Assembly: GCF_001276715.1 (NCBI RefSeq)
Contig: NZ_LIUQ01000036.1
Location: 36,021 to 72,657 of the forward strand
Direction of reading: 5' to 3'
DNA: 36,637 bases
Source of the DNA: Planktothricoides sp. SR001
GTDB lineage: Bacteria > Cyanobacteriota > Cyanobacteriia > Cyanobacteriales > Laspinemataceae
Shown: piece after piece, positions 29,387-36,637 of the stretch
Numbering within the stretch: position 1 is the stretch's first letter
How the letters are laid out: each line of letters begins with the position of its first letter
Notes under the pieces: generated by a model
The model's input: the letters and a program-made list of their open reading frames with translations, nothing else
Told to the model about the DNA's origin: nothing
Database searches by the model: none
Made by a program: the position numbers and the translations under genes

Positions 29387-29548
29387 ATGACTACCCAAGC
29401 CAAAGCCAGATTTTTACTTGCCCGTCAGCGTCAACGTCAACGTAACCGCCAAGACTCTCAGGTGACATTGCTGGCGCAACAAACAGGGCTATCAAGCGGT
29501 ACATCTGATGTCACCGATTTTATAAGCGATCGCAATCAAATAATCTAA
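29387..29548 (+). CDS. Small Arg/Gln-rich protein, 53 aa
   Basis: MTTQAKARFLLARQRQRQRN is followed by a polar Ser/Thr-rich tail ending DFISDRNQII. AGGAG (29375-29379) lies seven bases before the ATG, a strong ribosome site, which is the main reason to believe it. The basic N-terminal helix could bind nucleic acid or membrane. It is followed after one base by the next ORF (TAA-A-ATG), suggesting translational coupling. No family recognised. Confidence 0.55.
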   Translation: MTTQAKARFLLARQRQRQRNRQDSQVTLLAQQTGLSSGTSDVTDFISDRNQII

Positions 29549-29549
29549 A

Positions 29550-29738
29550 ATGGTAAAAAACGCGATGAAATTTTCCTATCACCGAATCACCCAACCTTGG
29601 CAACCACTGACTTTAGAAGTCATTGAGGCAGAAATCTTAGATCGAGATCATCTCCGTAACGGAAAAACCCGCACCATAAAGGAAATGCCGATGCCTCAAC
29701 GTCCATTTTCTTTTGCCAAAACTATCTTGTGTCAATAA
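29550..29738 (+). CDS. Small hypothetical protein, 62 aa
   Basis: Starts one base after the previous stop; an internal ATG at 29565 gives MKFSYHRITQPWQPLTLEVI. The KFSYxR...LEVxEAEI pattern is faintly like the cyanobacterial DUF4278 domain (KLxYRG...LEVTEGEI), but I would not assign it. Probably expressed with the 53-aa ORF. Confidence 0.45.
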   Translation: MVKNAMKFSYHRITQPWQPLTLEVIEAEILDRDHLRNGKTRTIKEMPMPQRPFSFAKTILCQ

Positions 29739-29772
29739 TGATTCGTGGTGGGATTTTTCCGCATTACCAGCA

Positions 29773-29964
29773 TCAAAACCAAAAACCCGGTTTTTTCACG
29801 AAAACCGGGTTTTTTGGCGATAAAATTCGGTTCTGTAAGGACAGGACATCGCCTGATGGTCTTATTCTTTGGGAGATTACTTCATATGGACGTTTTTTCA
29901 CGCTCGTTTGATCTGTAAAGGGAAATGGAACCAAGATAATATCGCCGAAACTATAACTGGTCAT
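29773..29964 (-). pseudogene. Truncated MazF/PemK-like toxin
   Basis: From an ATG at 29964 the protein reads MTSYSFGDIILVPFPFTDQT then SVKKRPYEVIS, the N-terminus of MazF/PemK endoribonucleases. After about 32 residues the match ends, and the last 30 residues are translated from the palindromic repeat at 29779-29817. The full family length is about 110 aa, so the toxin lacks most of its core and should be inactive. Its start overlaps the antitoxin gene by 14 bp, a normal toxin-antitoxin layout. Confidence 0.7.
29779..29817. repeat. AAACCCGGTTT palindrome
   Basis: CCAAAAACCCGGTTTT, loop TTCACG, then AAAACCGGGTTTTTTGG: a near-perfect hairpin with T runs on both strands that could end transcription in either direction. 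It shares its core with palindromes at 14096-14142, 33510-33524 and 33562-33576. Confidence 0.75.
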
Positions 29965-30160
29965 AGTCAGCATCCTCATCGTTATCCCAAATCTTGGCAA
30001 AAGCGGTTTCCGAAAGTTTCCCCGCCGCACGATTTAAGAGAATCCTGTCATTTTTCTCTAACAGGAAGTCCACAAAATATTCTACTTCTGTAATTTTTTC
30101 GGGAGGTAAATTGCGGATTTTCTTGATTAAGTTTGTTTCTGAATAAATCCCTGAATTCAT
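29951..30160 (-). CDS. Antitoxin (DUF2281/VapB-like)
   Basis: 69 aa. The pattern LIKKIRNLPPEKITEVEYFV, then DFLLEK and a C-terminal KLSETAFAKIWDNDEDADYD, is typical of small cyanobacterial antitoxins paired with MazF- or PIN-type toxins. The N-terminal part would dimerise and bind the operator; the acidic C-terminus would wrap the toxin. It overlaps the truncated toxin gene by 14 bp. It may persist as an orphan that protects against related toxins. Confidence 0.75.
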   Translation of the reverse strand: MNSGIYSETNLIKKIRNLPPEKITEVEYFVDFLLEKNDRILLNRAAGKLSETAFAKIWDNDEDADYDQL

Positions 30161-30316
30161 ATTCTCTATAATTTTTTTATGAGAGTTTTGACTTTCAAAT
30201 CATCAACACCAGAAAGAAGCGTAAAATAGCTATTTGTTAGCATAGCACACAAAGGCACGGTGTGGGTGTCGCGAGTTGAAAGGAAAAAGAATGAAAAAGG
30301 GCGATTCCGCGTGCAT

Positions 30317-30421
30317 ATCGGATTCCGAAGCTTGCCCCCACTTCGGCGGGGGTAAAATCCCTTGAACGTTTTAGAATTAAAGCCCTGGAAACAGAAAAGA
30401 TTCTGTATTCAGGAATCCGAT
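30317..30421. repeat. 105-bp inverted-repeat element
   Basis: Termini ATCGGATTCC (30317-30326) and GGAATCCGAT (30412-30421) flank an inner hairpin GCCCCCAC-TTCG-GCGGGGGT-like sequence (30334-30353). No coding capacity; MITE-like. Confidence 0.65.
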
Positions 30422-30476
30422 TTAAGTAGGTGAACATAATTAATTGCACTTTTCGTTCTCCGCCAATAGGCTTTGG

Positions 30477-30496
30477 ATTCCCGCCTTCGCGGGAAT
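30477..30496. repeat. ATTCCCGC hairpin
   Basis: ATTCCCGC-CTTC-GCGGGAAT, perfect 8-bp stem. It is the same hairpin as at 3793-3812 with a different loop; the flanking GTCATTCC/GGATTCC bases are also shared. Confidence 0.8.
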
Positions 30497-30703
30497 GACA
30501 GTTTTTCTTCTGTTATGGTCTGTAGTGCATTTATTTCTGCCCACCTACTTACCCCGATTGATTGCCCATGTTGAAATGTTAATATGTTAAATCTTGATAA
30601 AGATTGGCAAAACTATCGATTTTTTTTATGGAAAATTTATATGATTATATGATAGTTTAAATATGAGAGTTTAAATCGACAATCCCTAGAGGATCGGACT
30701 ACC

Positions 30704-33700
30704 ATGAAATTACCCCGTCATTTATTTCCCGGTCTCATTGTGATGCTCTCTGGGTGGGTTTTGCCCTGGCAGTCTTCCACAGCGCAAATCCTTCCAGATT
30801 CCACTCTGCCAGGGAATTCGCTGGTGACACCTAACGGGCAAATTTGGGAAATTACTGGGGGCACCCAAGCGGGCGGCAATTTATTCCACAGTTTTGAAAA
30901 GTTTTCGATTTTGACTGGGGAAACGGCTTTTTTCAATCATTCTTTGGATATTCAAAATATTTTTAGTCGTGTGACCGGGGGTTCAGCTTCCGAAATTGAT
31001 GGATTAATTCGGGCAAATGGGACGGCGAATCTATTTTTGCTGAACCCCAATGGGATTATGTTTGGCCCCAATGCGAGGCTGGATATTGGTGGGTCGTTTT
31101 TTGCCAGTACCGCAGACCGGATTAATTTTGCCGGTGGCGGTTTTTTTAGTGCCACAGACCCAGAAGCATCTCCGGTTTTAACGATTAATGTGCCTATTGG
31201 GTTGCAGTTTGGGGCAAGTCCAGGGGCGATATCAAATCAATCCAGAGTTAGTAGTAATAGTAATGAGCAAACTGTTGGTTTGCAGGTACAACCGGGGAAA
31301 ACTTTGGCTTTGGTGGGGGGTAACGTGACTTTAGATGGCGGCTACATTACTGCCCCCGGAGGTCGCATTGAGTTAGGCAGTTTAGGAGAACCGGGAACAG
31401 TGGGGTTAAATCAAGATGGCAGCTTGAGTTTTCCTGATGCGATCGCGAGAGGAGATATTTTGCTGACTAACGGTGCTGAAGTTAATGTGCGTGCGGCAAC
31501 AGGTGGTGATATTGCCATTCATGGGGGAAATTTTGAGCTATTGCAGGGTTCAACGGTTAAAGCAGGGATTGCATTGGGGTTGGGTTCTGTTGATAGTCAG
31601 GCTGGAGATATTGAGATTAACGCTACGGGAAATGTATCTATCAGCAACACGGGCAGTTTTATTTCTAATGCGGTATTGTGGGATGCGATCGGCAATAGTG
31701 GGGATGTGAATATTACCGCCAACTCGCTATCTGTCACCAATGGCGGTCAAATCTCTGCGAGCACTCGTGGACAGGGGAATGTGGGCGATGTCAATATTAA
31801 TGTCCGCGATACAGCCAGTTTCGATGGACTCGATAATGATTTTATCTCCAGTAATGCATCCAATGAGGTGCAATTTCAAGGGGCAGGTCAGGGAGGCGAC
31901 GTTAATATTACTGCGGGAAGTCTCTCAGCCACAAATGGAGCTCGGCTGGAAGCTAGTACCTTCGGTCGGGGCAATGCCGGAAATGTCAATATTAATGTCC
32001 GGGATACAGTTTCTTTTAGTGGTTATGGTGGCGAAGATAGTCTGAGTGGTGTCTATAGCCGAGCGGAAAAAATTGAGACGGTAGGTGATGGGGGCAAGAT
32101 TAATATTACAGCAGGTTCGCTTTTCGTCACGGATGGTGCTGTCGTCACAACCAGTACGGCAGGACAAGGTAATGCAAACGATATCACGATTAACGTCCGC
32201 GATCGCATTGTCTTAGATGGGTTAGGTCCTTTCGAGTCGGTTATCCGAGGAGAACAATCCAGTGGTATTTTCAGCGCTGTAAAAGAGACAGGGGTGGGCA
32301 ACGGTGGCAATATCCGAATTACAACTGGGTCGCTTTTGCTGGTTAATAGCGGCGTGATAGTTGCCAAAACTATCGGACAAGGGAATGCGGGAACTATTTG
32401 GATTGATGCCGCTGAGTCTGTGATGCTTTCTGGAGTGGGTGAGGATTTGTCATCTAGCGGATTGTTTACTAATACTGAAGAAAGTGCGATCGGTCGTGGT
32501 GGAGATATTACCGTCAATACAGATATTTTCCGCGTGTCAGGTGGAGCCGTCGCTAACTCCCAAACCCTAAATGCAAGCGCGGGGGGTGACATTACGATTA
32601 ACGCCAGGGTATTTGAAGCCACTAACGGCGGACAAGTCGTGGCCTCAACGACCAACAGCGGACAAGCCGGTAATTTAACCATCAATGCTACCGAGGAAAT
32701 CATCTTTTCCGGTCGCGATTCTAGTTTTGCTCAACGGGCTTTACTATTTAAAGATATTTTTGGCAATAATGAAGGAGAGTTCAGCGGAGTATTTGCTAAT
32801 ACTCGCGAAGGCTCTACCGGCCCTGGGGGAACCTTAACCCTACAAACGAGACAGTTAACTGTTCGGGACACGGGAACACTTTCCGTGACCGCAGCGGGTG
32901 TTGGTGCCGCTGGCAGCCTGATTATTGACGCATCTTTGATTCGATTGGAAAATGGCAGCCTCACTGCGGAAACCAGCCAAGGGGATTTTGGCGATATTCG
33001 CATCCAAAGCAGCGATATCCAACTGCGCGAGAATAGCAGGATTACCACCAATGCAGGTTCGGCAAGCGGCGGCAATATTTCTATTAATACCGATACCTTA
33101 GCCGCTTTGGAAAATAGCGACGTTACGGCGAATGCCTTGGCGGGGTTTGGCGGTCTTGTCACTATTAATGCCCAAGGAATTTTTGGCACGGAATTTCGCG
33201 AGACTCTCAGTTCAGCCAGCGATATCACCGCCACTTCCGAACTAGGCCCGCAATTTAGTGGCACGGTAGAAATTAATACCCCTGATACTGACCCCACTTC
33301 TGGGTTATTAAAATTACCGCAGACTCCTGTGGATGTAACCAGTTTAGTCGATCGCCGTTGTACTCCTAGCAACCCACAGCAAAGTTCATTTATTAATATT
33401 GGACGCGGTGGTCAACCGGCAACTCCCAGAGATCCTCTGAGTAGTAATGGTGGTTGGGTAGACCCCAATTTTTCTGAGGTATCGACCACTGCCTCAGTGC
33501 CAACTGACAAGAAACCAGGTTTCTCTTCAGCGATTTTGGCCGAAAGTCAAGAAAGACTGACAGAAACCCGGTTTCTGATGCCACATAATGCCATTGTGGA
33601 AGCCCAAGGTTGGATTTTCAACGAACAAGGTCAAATCATATTGGTGGGGCAAACTGATGCCGCTACCCCCGATCGTTTTTTACCGACACCTCGTTGCGGA

Positions 33701-33706
33701 GAATAA
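30704..33706 (+). CDS. Two-partner secretion exoprotein (filamentous haemagglutinin-like TpsA)
   Basis: 1000 aa. A signal peptide (MKLPRHLFPGLIVMLSGWVL... to about TAQ, residue 28) is followed by the TPS/FHA N-terminal domain (about 30-150): GQIWEITGGTQAGGNLFHSF, HSLDIQNIFSRVTGG and the NPNGIMFGPNARLDIGGSF motif. The rest is a long right-handed beta-helix of imperfect repeats such as GDVNITANSLSVTNGGQISA, GNVGDVNINVRDT and GGDITINARV. It should be exported by Sec and moved across the outer membrane by a TpsB/FhaC partner, not in this window. AGAGGAT lies about nine bases before the ATG. Near the C-terminus two palindromic repeats are translated in frame. The gene ends directly at a duplicated CHAT gene fragment. 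Confidence 0.92.
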   Translation: MKLPRHLFPGLIVMLSGWVLPWQSSTAQILPDSTLPGNSLVTPNGQIWEITGGTQAGGNLFHSFEKFSILTGETAFFNHSLDIQNIFSRVTGGSASEIDGLIRANGTANLFLLNPNGIMFGPNARLDIGGSFFASTADRINFAGGGFFSATDPEASPVLTINVPIGLQFGASPGAISNQSRVSSNSNEQTVGLQVQPGKTLALVGGNVTLDGGYITAPGGRIELGSLGEPGTVGLNQDGSLSFPDAIARGDILLTNGAEVNVRAATGGDIAIHGGNFELLQGSTVKAGIALGLGSVDSQAGDIEINATGNVSISNTGSFISNAVLWDAIGNSGDVNITANSLSVTNGGQISASTRGQGNVGDVNINVRDTASFDGLDNDFISSNASNEVQFQGAGQGGDVNITAGSLSATNGARLEASTFGRGNAGNVNINVRDTVSFSGYGGEDSLSGVYSRAEKIETVGDGGKINITAGSLFVTDGAVVTTSTAGQGNANDITINVRDRIVLDGLGPFESVIRGEQSSGIFSAVKETGVGNGGNIRITTGSLLLVNSGVIVAKTIGQGNAGTIWIDAAESVMLSGVGEDLSSSGLFTNTEESAIGRGGDITVNTDIFRVSGGAVANSQTLNASAGGDITINARVFEATNGGQVVASTTNSGQAGNLTINATEEIIFSGRDSSFAQRALLFKDIFGNNEGEFSGVFANTREGSTGPGGTLTLQTRQLTVRDTGTLSVTAAGVGAAGSLIIDASLIRLENGSLTAETSQGDFGDIRIQSSDIQLRENSRITTNAGSASGGNISINTDTLAALENSDVTANALAGFGGLVTINAQGIFGTEFRETLSSASDITATSELGPQFSGTVEINTPDTDPTSGLLKLPQTPVDVTSLVDRRCTPSNPQQSSFINIGRGGQPATPRDPLSSNGGWVDPNFSEVSTTASVPTDKKPGFSSAILAESQERLTETRFLMPHNAIVEAQGWIFNEQGQIILVGQTDAATPDRFLPTPRCGE
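33510..33576. repeat. Pair of AGAAACCxGGTTTCT palindromes inside the TpsA gene
   Basis: AGAAACCAGGTTTCT (33510-33524) and AGAAACCCGGTTTCT (33562-33576), differing at one base, both in frame. The same core recurs outside genes in this window, so this is a dispersed repeat that entered coding sequence. Confidence 0.75.
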
Positions 33707-33761
33707 CTTCCGACATCCATATTATTGGGCAAGTTTTATCTTAGTCGGAAGTTGGGTTTAA
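33705..33761 (+). pseudogene. C-terminal remnant of a second CHAT-domain gene
   Basis: Reads NFRHPYYWASFILVGSWV and a stop, the same as the last residues of the CHAT-TPR protein except the final one. DNA similarity continues to 33773 and matches 36429-36497, with 63 of 69 bases identical and most changes silent. It begins within the TpsA stop codon. Confidence 0.85.
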
Positions 33762-33826
33762 TTTTTGCAGTATTTCTCTTGGATCAAAACCACAGAGACA
33801 CAGAGGACACAAAGAGAGATTTTTTT

Positions 33827-33892
33827 CTCGTTCCCAGGTTGTACCAGGGAACGAGTAAACTTAGTAGGGACACGGCAATGCCGTGTCCCTAC
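33827..33892. repeat. Two adjacent dispersed palindromes
   Basis: CTCGTTCCC...GGGAACGAG (33827-33855), then GTAGGGACACGGCA-A-TGCCGTGTCCCTAC (33864-33892). The upstream extension of the CHAT frame translates these and an ACCACAGAGACACAGAG-type repeat (about 33789-33806), so it is not real coding. Confidence 0.8.
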
Positions 33893-33920
33893 GTTTTCCT
33901 TTTTAGTTGGAGATAGCAAC

Positions 33921-36485
33921 ATGACAAAACCTTGGTCAGTTTGGAAATATGTTTTATTAGCATTCAGCCTCATTATAGTGATTATTGGCGGACAAGGAAA
34001 ATTAATCGCTCAGGTAGATAATCCTGTGGGCAATTCAACAAGTTCTGCGATCGCCCAATGTGAGTTAGCAGCGGAAAACTATGCGGCTTGTTTAACTCAA
34101 GAAGGTCACGACTATTTCAACCGAGGTGATGCCCAAGCTGCCCTAGAAATTTGGCAAAAAGCTGAGGCAGCTTACCCAGAAAATTCAGAGGGATTTATCG
34201 GCAGTAAAATTAATCAAGGGATGGCTTTACAAGGGTTAGGTCAATCTCGGCAAGCTTGCCAAGTTTTAGTTAAAGCTTTATATGCCGATCGCCTCTATAG
34301 TATTTGTGATGTCACCAGCGAAGAAACCTTAGATTTATCAGCAATAGACCCATCTTTAGTCAATGAGATCAGACCGATCGCATTGCGGAATTTGGGGGAG
34401 GTGCTGCGGGCGATCGGTAAACTGGATGAGTCGCAGCAGGTATTAGAAAAAAGTCTGGAAATATCTCAAAAACTTAACATTTCTGAACAAATAAATCTGG
34501 TGCAGCTAGAGTTAGGCAATACTCATCGCGCAAATTACTACAGACTTACCAATTTATACGAAAGAACCGATAATAAGGCGAATACGAGAAAAGATGCGAT
34601 CGCTCAAGCTGATTTGGCTTTAGCATCCTATCGCCAAGTTCGGGAAACCTACCCGCTACTTCAGATAAAATCCCAACTCAATCAACTCAGCTTATTAGTA
34701 GATTTCAAGGATTGGTTGTCAAAGATTAAGCAAAGTGATTCATTCACTCACAAATCAGAAATAACTGATTTAATTGATTGGCTAAATAACTCATCAAATT
34801 TGACAAATTTACCTCCCAGCCAATTTGCGGTTGATGCCCAGATTAATTTTGCCTTAAACTTAAGCAAGCTTGGTCAATCTGAGATGGCTTTCACCTATGC
34901 GGAAAAAGCCAGAAAAATTGCTACAACTCTGGGAAATCCATCGGCTGAATCTTATGCTTTGGGTGTTCTTGGTGAATTATTTTACGATCGGTATGTTCGG
35001 TTAAAGCAAGATGAAGATTTAACCCAAGCTGAAAAGTTAACCAGAGAAGCCATAGTCATTGCTAACAAGATTCCTGATTCGGCAAATCTTTTGTATGAAT
35101 GGCAATGGCAGTTAGGCAAAATTTACCAAGATAAAGGAAATATTGAGGAGGCGATCGCGGCTTATGAAGCAGCGGTGAAAAACCTAGAAATCGTCCGCCG
35201 AGATTTACTGGCGATTAATGCCGAAATGCGGTTTTATTTCCAGGAAAAAATTAAGCCGATTTATGAAGATTTAATTTGGTCACTGTTACATCAAGCGGAA
35301 ACACCCGAACAAAAATCAGAACAAAAAGACTTGAAAAGAGTCACTGAACTGATTGGCCAATTTCAACAAGCTGAAGTTGAAAATGCTTTTGGCTGTATCC
35401 AATCAGAGCTAATTAATCTTACCAAAGATATCGAACCACAAAATAACTATGATTTGCCCGACGCGATTATTTACACAATCGTTTTAGAAAGAGAACAGCA
35501 TAATGCGATCGAAGTGATTCTGAAAACTACGGATAAATATTATTACAACAGTACCCGATGGACGGATGTCAAGAAAAATATTGATAATCTACAAGACATT
35601 TTACAAGATAAATATTTCTATCAGTACGAACCGAATGACTGGATATCAACGGATACGAAAAAACTTTACGAACTCTTCATTGGACACGCTGAAAACCACT
35701 TGCCAAAAACAGGCGATTTAGTTTTCGTGGTCGATAGCTCATTAAGCAATATTCCGATGGGGCTGCTGCAAGATAAACATAATCAATATCTAGTACAGAA
35801 ATATCGAATTTCTACGATTTTAGGAGCGCAATTGCGAGAACCCAAAAAGTTGAATTTAGAAAAATCAACGGCTTTAATTGCTGGTGCTGACCAATGGCAA
35901 AATGCTCAAGAAAGAAACTTGGATCCGCTGAACTATATAACCGATGAACTCGACGAATTTGAAAAATTGACGGTGGCGCGATCGCGTCTGGAAGGTGAAG
36001 ACTTTACTCGAAATAAATTTCAAAAGCAAGTTGCAGATTTGCCCGTTCAAATCATTCACATCGCCACTCACGCCAAATTTAGTTCCGATCCGGAACAAAC
36101 CAGAATAGAAGCTTATGACCAACCGATTACTCTTAAAGAATTAAAGTCTTTACTTCAGAGTAAAACCCAAAGCAGTCTGGATAATATTGAGTTACTGGTT
36201 TTGAGTGCTTGCCAGACTGCGAAGGGAGACGAACGTTCCGGTTTAGGATTAGCAGGAGTTGCCTTACAAGCGGGAGCCCGAAGTACAGTGGCAAGTCTCT
36301 GGAATGTCAACGATCCTTCTACGCCAAAATTTATGAAAGAATTCTACCAAAGACTCAAAGATGGCGAAACTAAAGCCGAAGCTTTACGTCAAGCACAGCT
36401 TGCTTTTTTAGAAGATGAAAAATACTCCAACTTTCGACATCCATATTATTGGGCAAGCTTTATCCTAGTCGGCAGTTGGCTTTAA
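33921..36485 (+). CDS. CHAT-domain protein with TPR repeats
   Basis: 854 aa from the ATG at 33921, supported by GGAG at 33909-33912; a longer frame from 33765 only translates repeats. The N-terminus is a signal peptide or membrane anchor (VWKYVLLAFSLIIVIIGG). Residues about 50-450 are helical TPR-like repeats (AAENYAACLTQEGHDYFNRG, GNIEEAIAAYEAAVKNLEIV). The C-terminal CHAT domain is a caspase-like peptidase fold, with the His in IIHIATHAKF and the Cys in LVLSACQTAKGD both present, then GLAGVALQAGARSTVASLWN. It lies just downstream of a TpsA gene, a common pairing in cyanobacteria. Likely exported or periplasmic; substrate unknown. Confidence 0.92.
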   Translation: MTKPWSVWKYVLLAFSLIIVIIGGQGKLIAQVDNPVGNSTSSAIAQCELAAENYAACLTQEGHDYFNRGDAQAALEIWQKAEAAYPENSEGFIGSKINQGMALQGLGQSRQACQVLVKALYADRLYSICDVTSEETLDLSAIDPSLVNEIRPIALRNLGEVLRAIGKLDESQQVLEKSLEISQKLNISEQINLVQLELGNTHRANYYRLTNLYERTDNKANTRKDAIAQADLALASYRQVRETYPLLQIKSQLNQLSLLVDFKDWLSKIKQSDSFTHKSEITDLIDWLNNSSNLTNLPPSQFAVDAQINFALNLSKLGQSEMAFTYAEKARKIATTLGNPSAESYALGVLGELFYDRYVRLKQDEDLTQAEKLTREAIVIANKIPDSANLLYEWQWQLGKIYQDKGNIEEAIAAYEAAVKNLEIVRRDLLAINAEMRFYFQEKIKPIYEDLIWSLLHQAETPEQKSEQKDLKRVTELIGQFQQAEVENAFGCIQSELINLTKDIEPQNNYDLPDAIIYTIVLEREQHNAIEVILKTTDKYYYNSTRWTDVKKNIDNLQDILQDKYFYQYEPNDWISTDTKKLYELFIGHAENHLPKTGDLVFVVDSSLSNIPMGLLQDKHNQYLVQKYRISTILGAQLREPKKLNLEKSTALIAGADQWQNAQERNLDPLNYITDELDEFEKLTVARSRLEGEDFTRNKFQKQVADLPVQIIHIATHAKFSSDPEQTRIEAYDQPITLKELKSLLQSKTQSSLDNIELLVLSACQTAKGDERSGLGLAGVALQAGARSTVASLWNVNDPSTPKFMKEFYQRLKDGETKAEALRQAQLAFLEDEKYSNFRHPYYWASFILVGSWL

Positions 36486-36503
36486 TTTTTGCCGTATCGG
36501 TAG

Positions 36504-36532
36504 GGTGTGTTAGCGCTGGCGCGTAACGCACC
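36504..36532. repeat. GGTGTGTTAGCGC...GCGTAACGCACC hairpin
   Basis: Near-perfect inverted repeat 18 bp after the CHAT stop codon. It is a widespread type of cyanobacterial intergenic palindrome and may help end or stabilise the transcript. Confidence 0.7.
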
Positions 36533-36621
36533 AATCCCCTATATATAAAGTCAGCACCGACTGTTGCATTTTTAATTGGAAACGGTATTAAAATTGGTAA
36601 AATAGTCGGTTTTAACCGCCT

Positions 36622-36637
36622 GTAGGGGTGATTCGCG
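36622..36637. repeat. Palindromic element cut by the window end
   Basis: GTAGGGGTGATTCGCG is identical to the first half of the hairpin at 10516-10546, so the window ends inside another copy. Positions 36533-36621 show no gene. Confidence 0.7.

Larger units (their letters stand above)
30161..30703. other. Repeat-rich intergenic region before the TpsA gene
   Basis: No gene is supported. It holds an inverted-repeat element (30317-30421), a CCCGC/GCGGG hairpin (30477-30496), and an AT-rich stretch (30590-30670) with AGTTTAAAT twice that is the likely promoter zone for the exoprotein gene. Confidence 0.55.

Noticed and set aside
30237-30449. Minus-strand 70-codon ORF before the TpsA gene
   Set aside because: It reads through an inverted-repeat element and has no supporting signal.
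32053-33372. Two long minus-strand ORFs (216 and 213 codons) inside the TpsA gene
   Set aside because: They are the mirror of the repetitive beta-helix coding sequence, with low-complexity P/S/V-rich translations. The + strand has clear domain motifs.
33765-33920. 52-codon N-terminal extension of the CHAT protein
   Set aside because: It translates dispersed palindromes and a CACAGAGACACAGAG-type repeat. The ATG at 33921 has a ribosome site and opens a signal peptide.

Overview
The window looks like chromosomal DNA of a cyanobacterium, most likely a filamentous Oscillatoriales-type strain. GCGATCGC (HIP1) octamers are scattered through genes and spacers. There is a phylloquinone (men) gene cluster, many heptamer-type tandem repeats and small palindromic elements between genes, and several gene types common in these bacteria (FHA-like TpsA, CHAT-TPR, PAS-GGDEF-EAL, ArsS). 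The genus cannot be fixed from the sequence alone.

Layout. 135-3161 (-): a four-PAS GGDEF-EAL c-di-GMP enzyme. 4127-14044: quinone genes menI (+), an unknown 109-aa gene (+), menE, menC, menH and menA (all -), then divergent menF and menD (+). Together they cover every step from chorismate to demethylphylloquinone except MenB; the later ring-modifying steps are also not here. menD carries an in-frame palindromic insertion. 14226-17425: a lipoprotein with a hydratase/FAH-like fold, an outer-membrane barrel protein (-), and a HAD phosphatase-like protein. 17511-17583: tRNA-Ala(CGC). 17723-18703: a protein whose C-terminus matches the AcrVA2 anti-CRISPR family. 19196-20509: a CAP-domain protein with RTX calcium-binding repeats.

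21054-26051 is a very large CRISPR array: 67 repeats of 36 bp and 66 spacers of 35-52 bp. A leader with a near-consensus promoter (TAGACA, 17 bp, TATAAT) sits directly upstream, so the array is read on the + strand. No cas gene is in the window. One spacer (the 12th) is an almost complete perfect palindrome that looks like an intrinsic terminator. Six spacers in all have perfect hairpins of 7 bp or more, several-fold above a rough random expectation. The three leader-proximal repeats share a changed last base. A degenerate repeat lies 437 bp beyond the array, followed by a terminator built from two HIP1 octamers.

The right end holds a remnant of a DUF2934-like gene, two palindromic mobile-element-like repeats, a compact class III cyclase-like protein (-), the arsenosugar radical SAM protein ArsS (-), two tiny ORFs (+), a toxin-antitoxin pair with a truncated MazF-like toxin (-), a 1000-aa two-partner-secretion exoprotein (+), and a CHAT-TPR protein (+). 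A 69-bp copy of the 3' end of the CHAT gene lies between the last two genes, evidence of a past duplication and deletion.

How the parts work together: the men genes make the naphthoquinone of photosystem I. The surface and secreted proteins (TpsA, RTX-CAP, barrel, CHAT-TPR) form an envelope/secretion theme. The CRISPR array with the AcrVA2-like gene nearby forms a defence/counter-defence theme.
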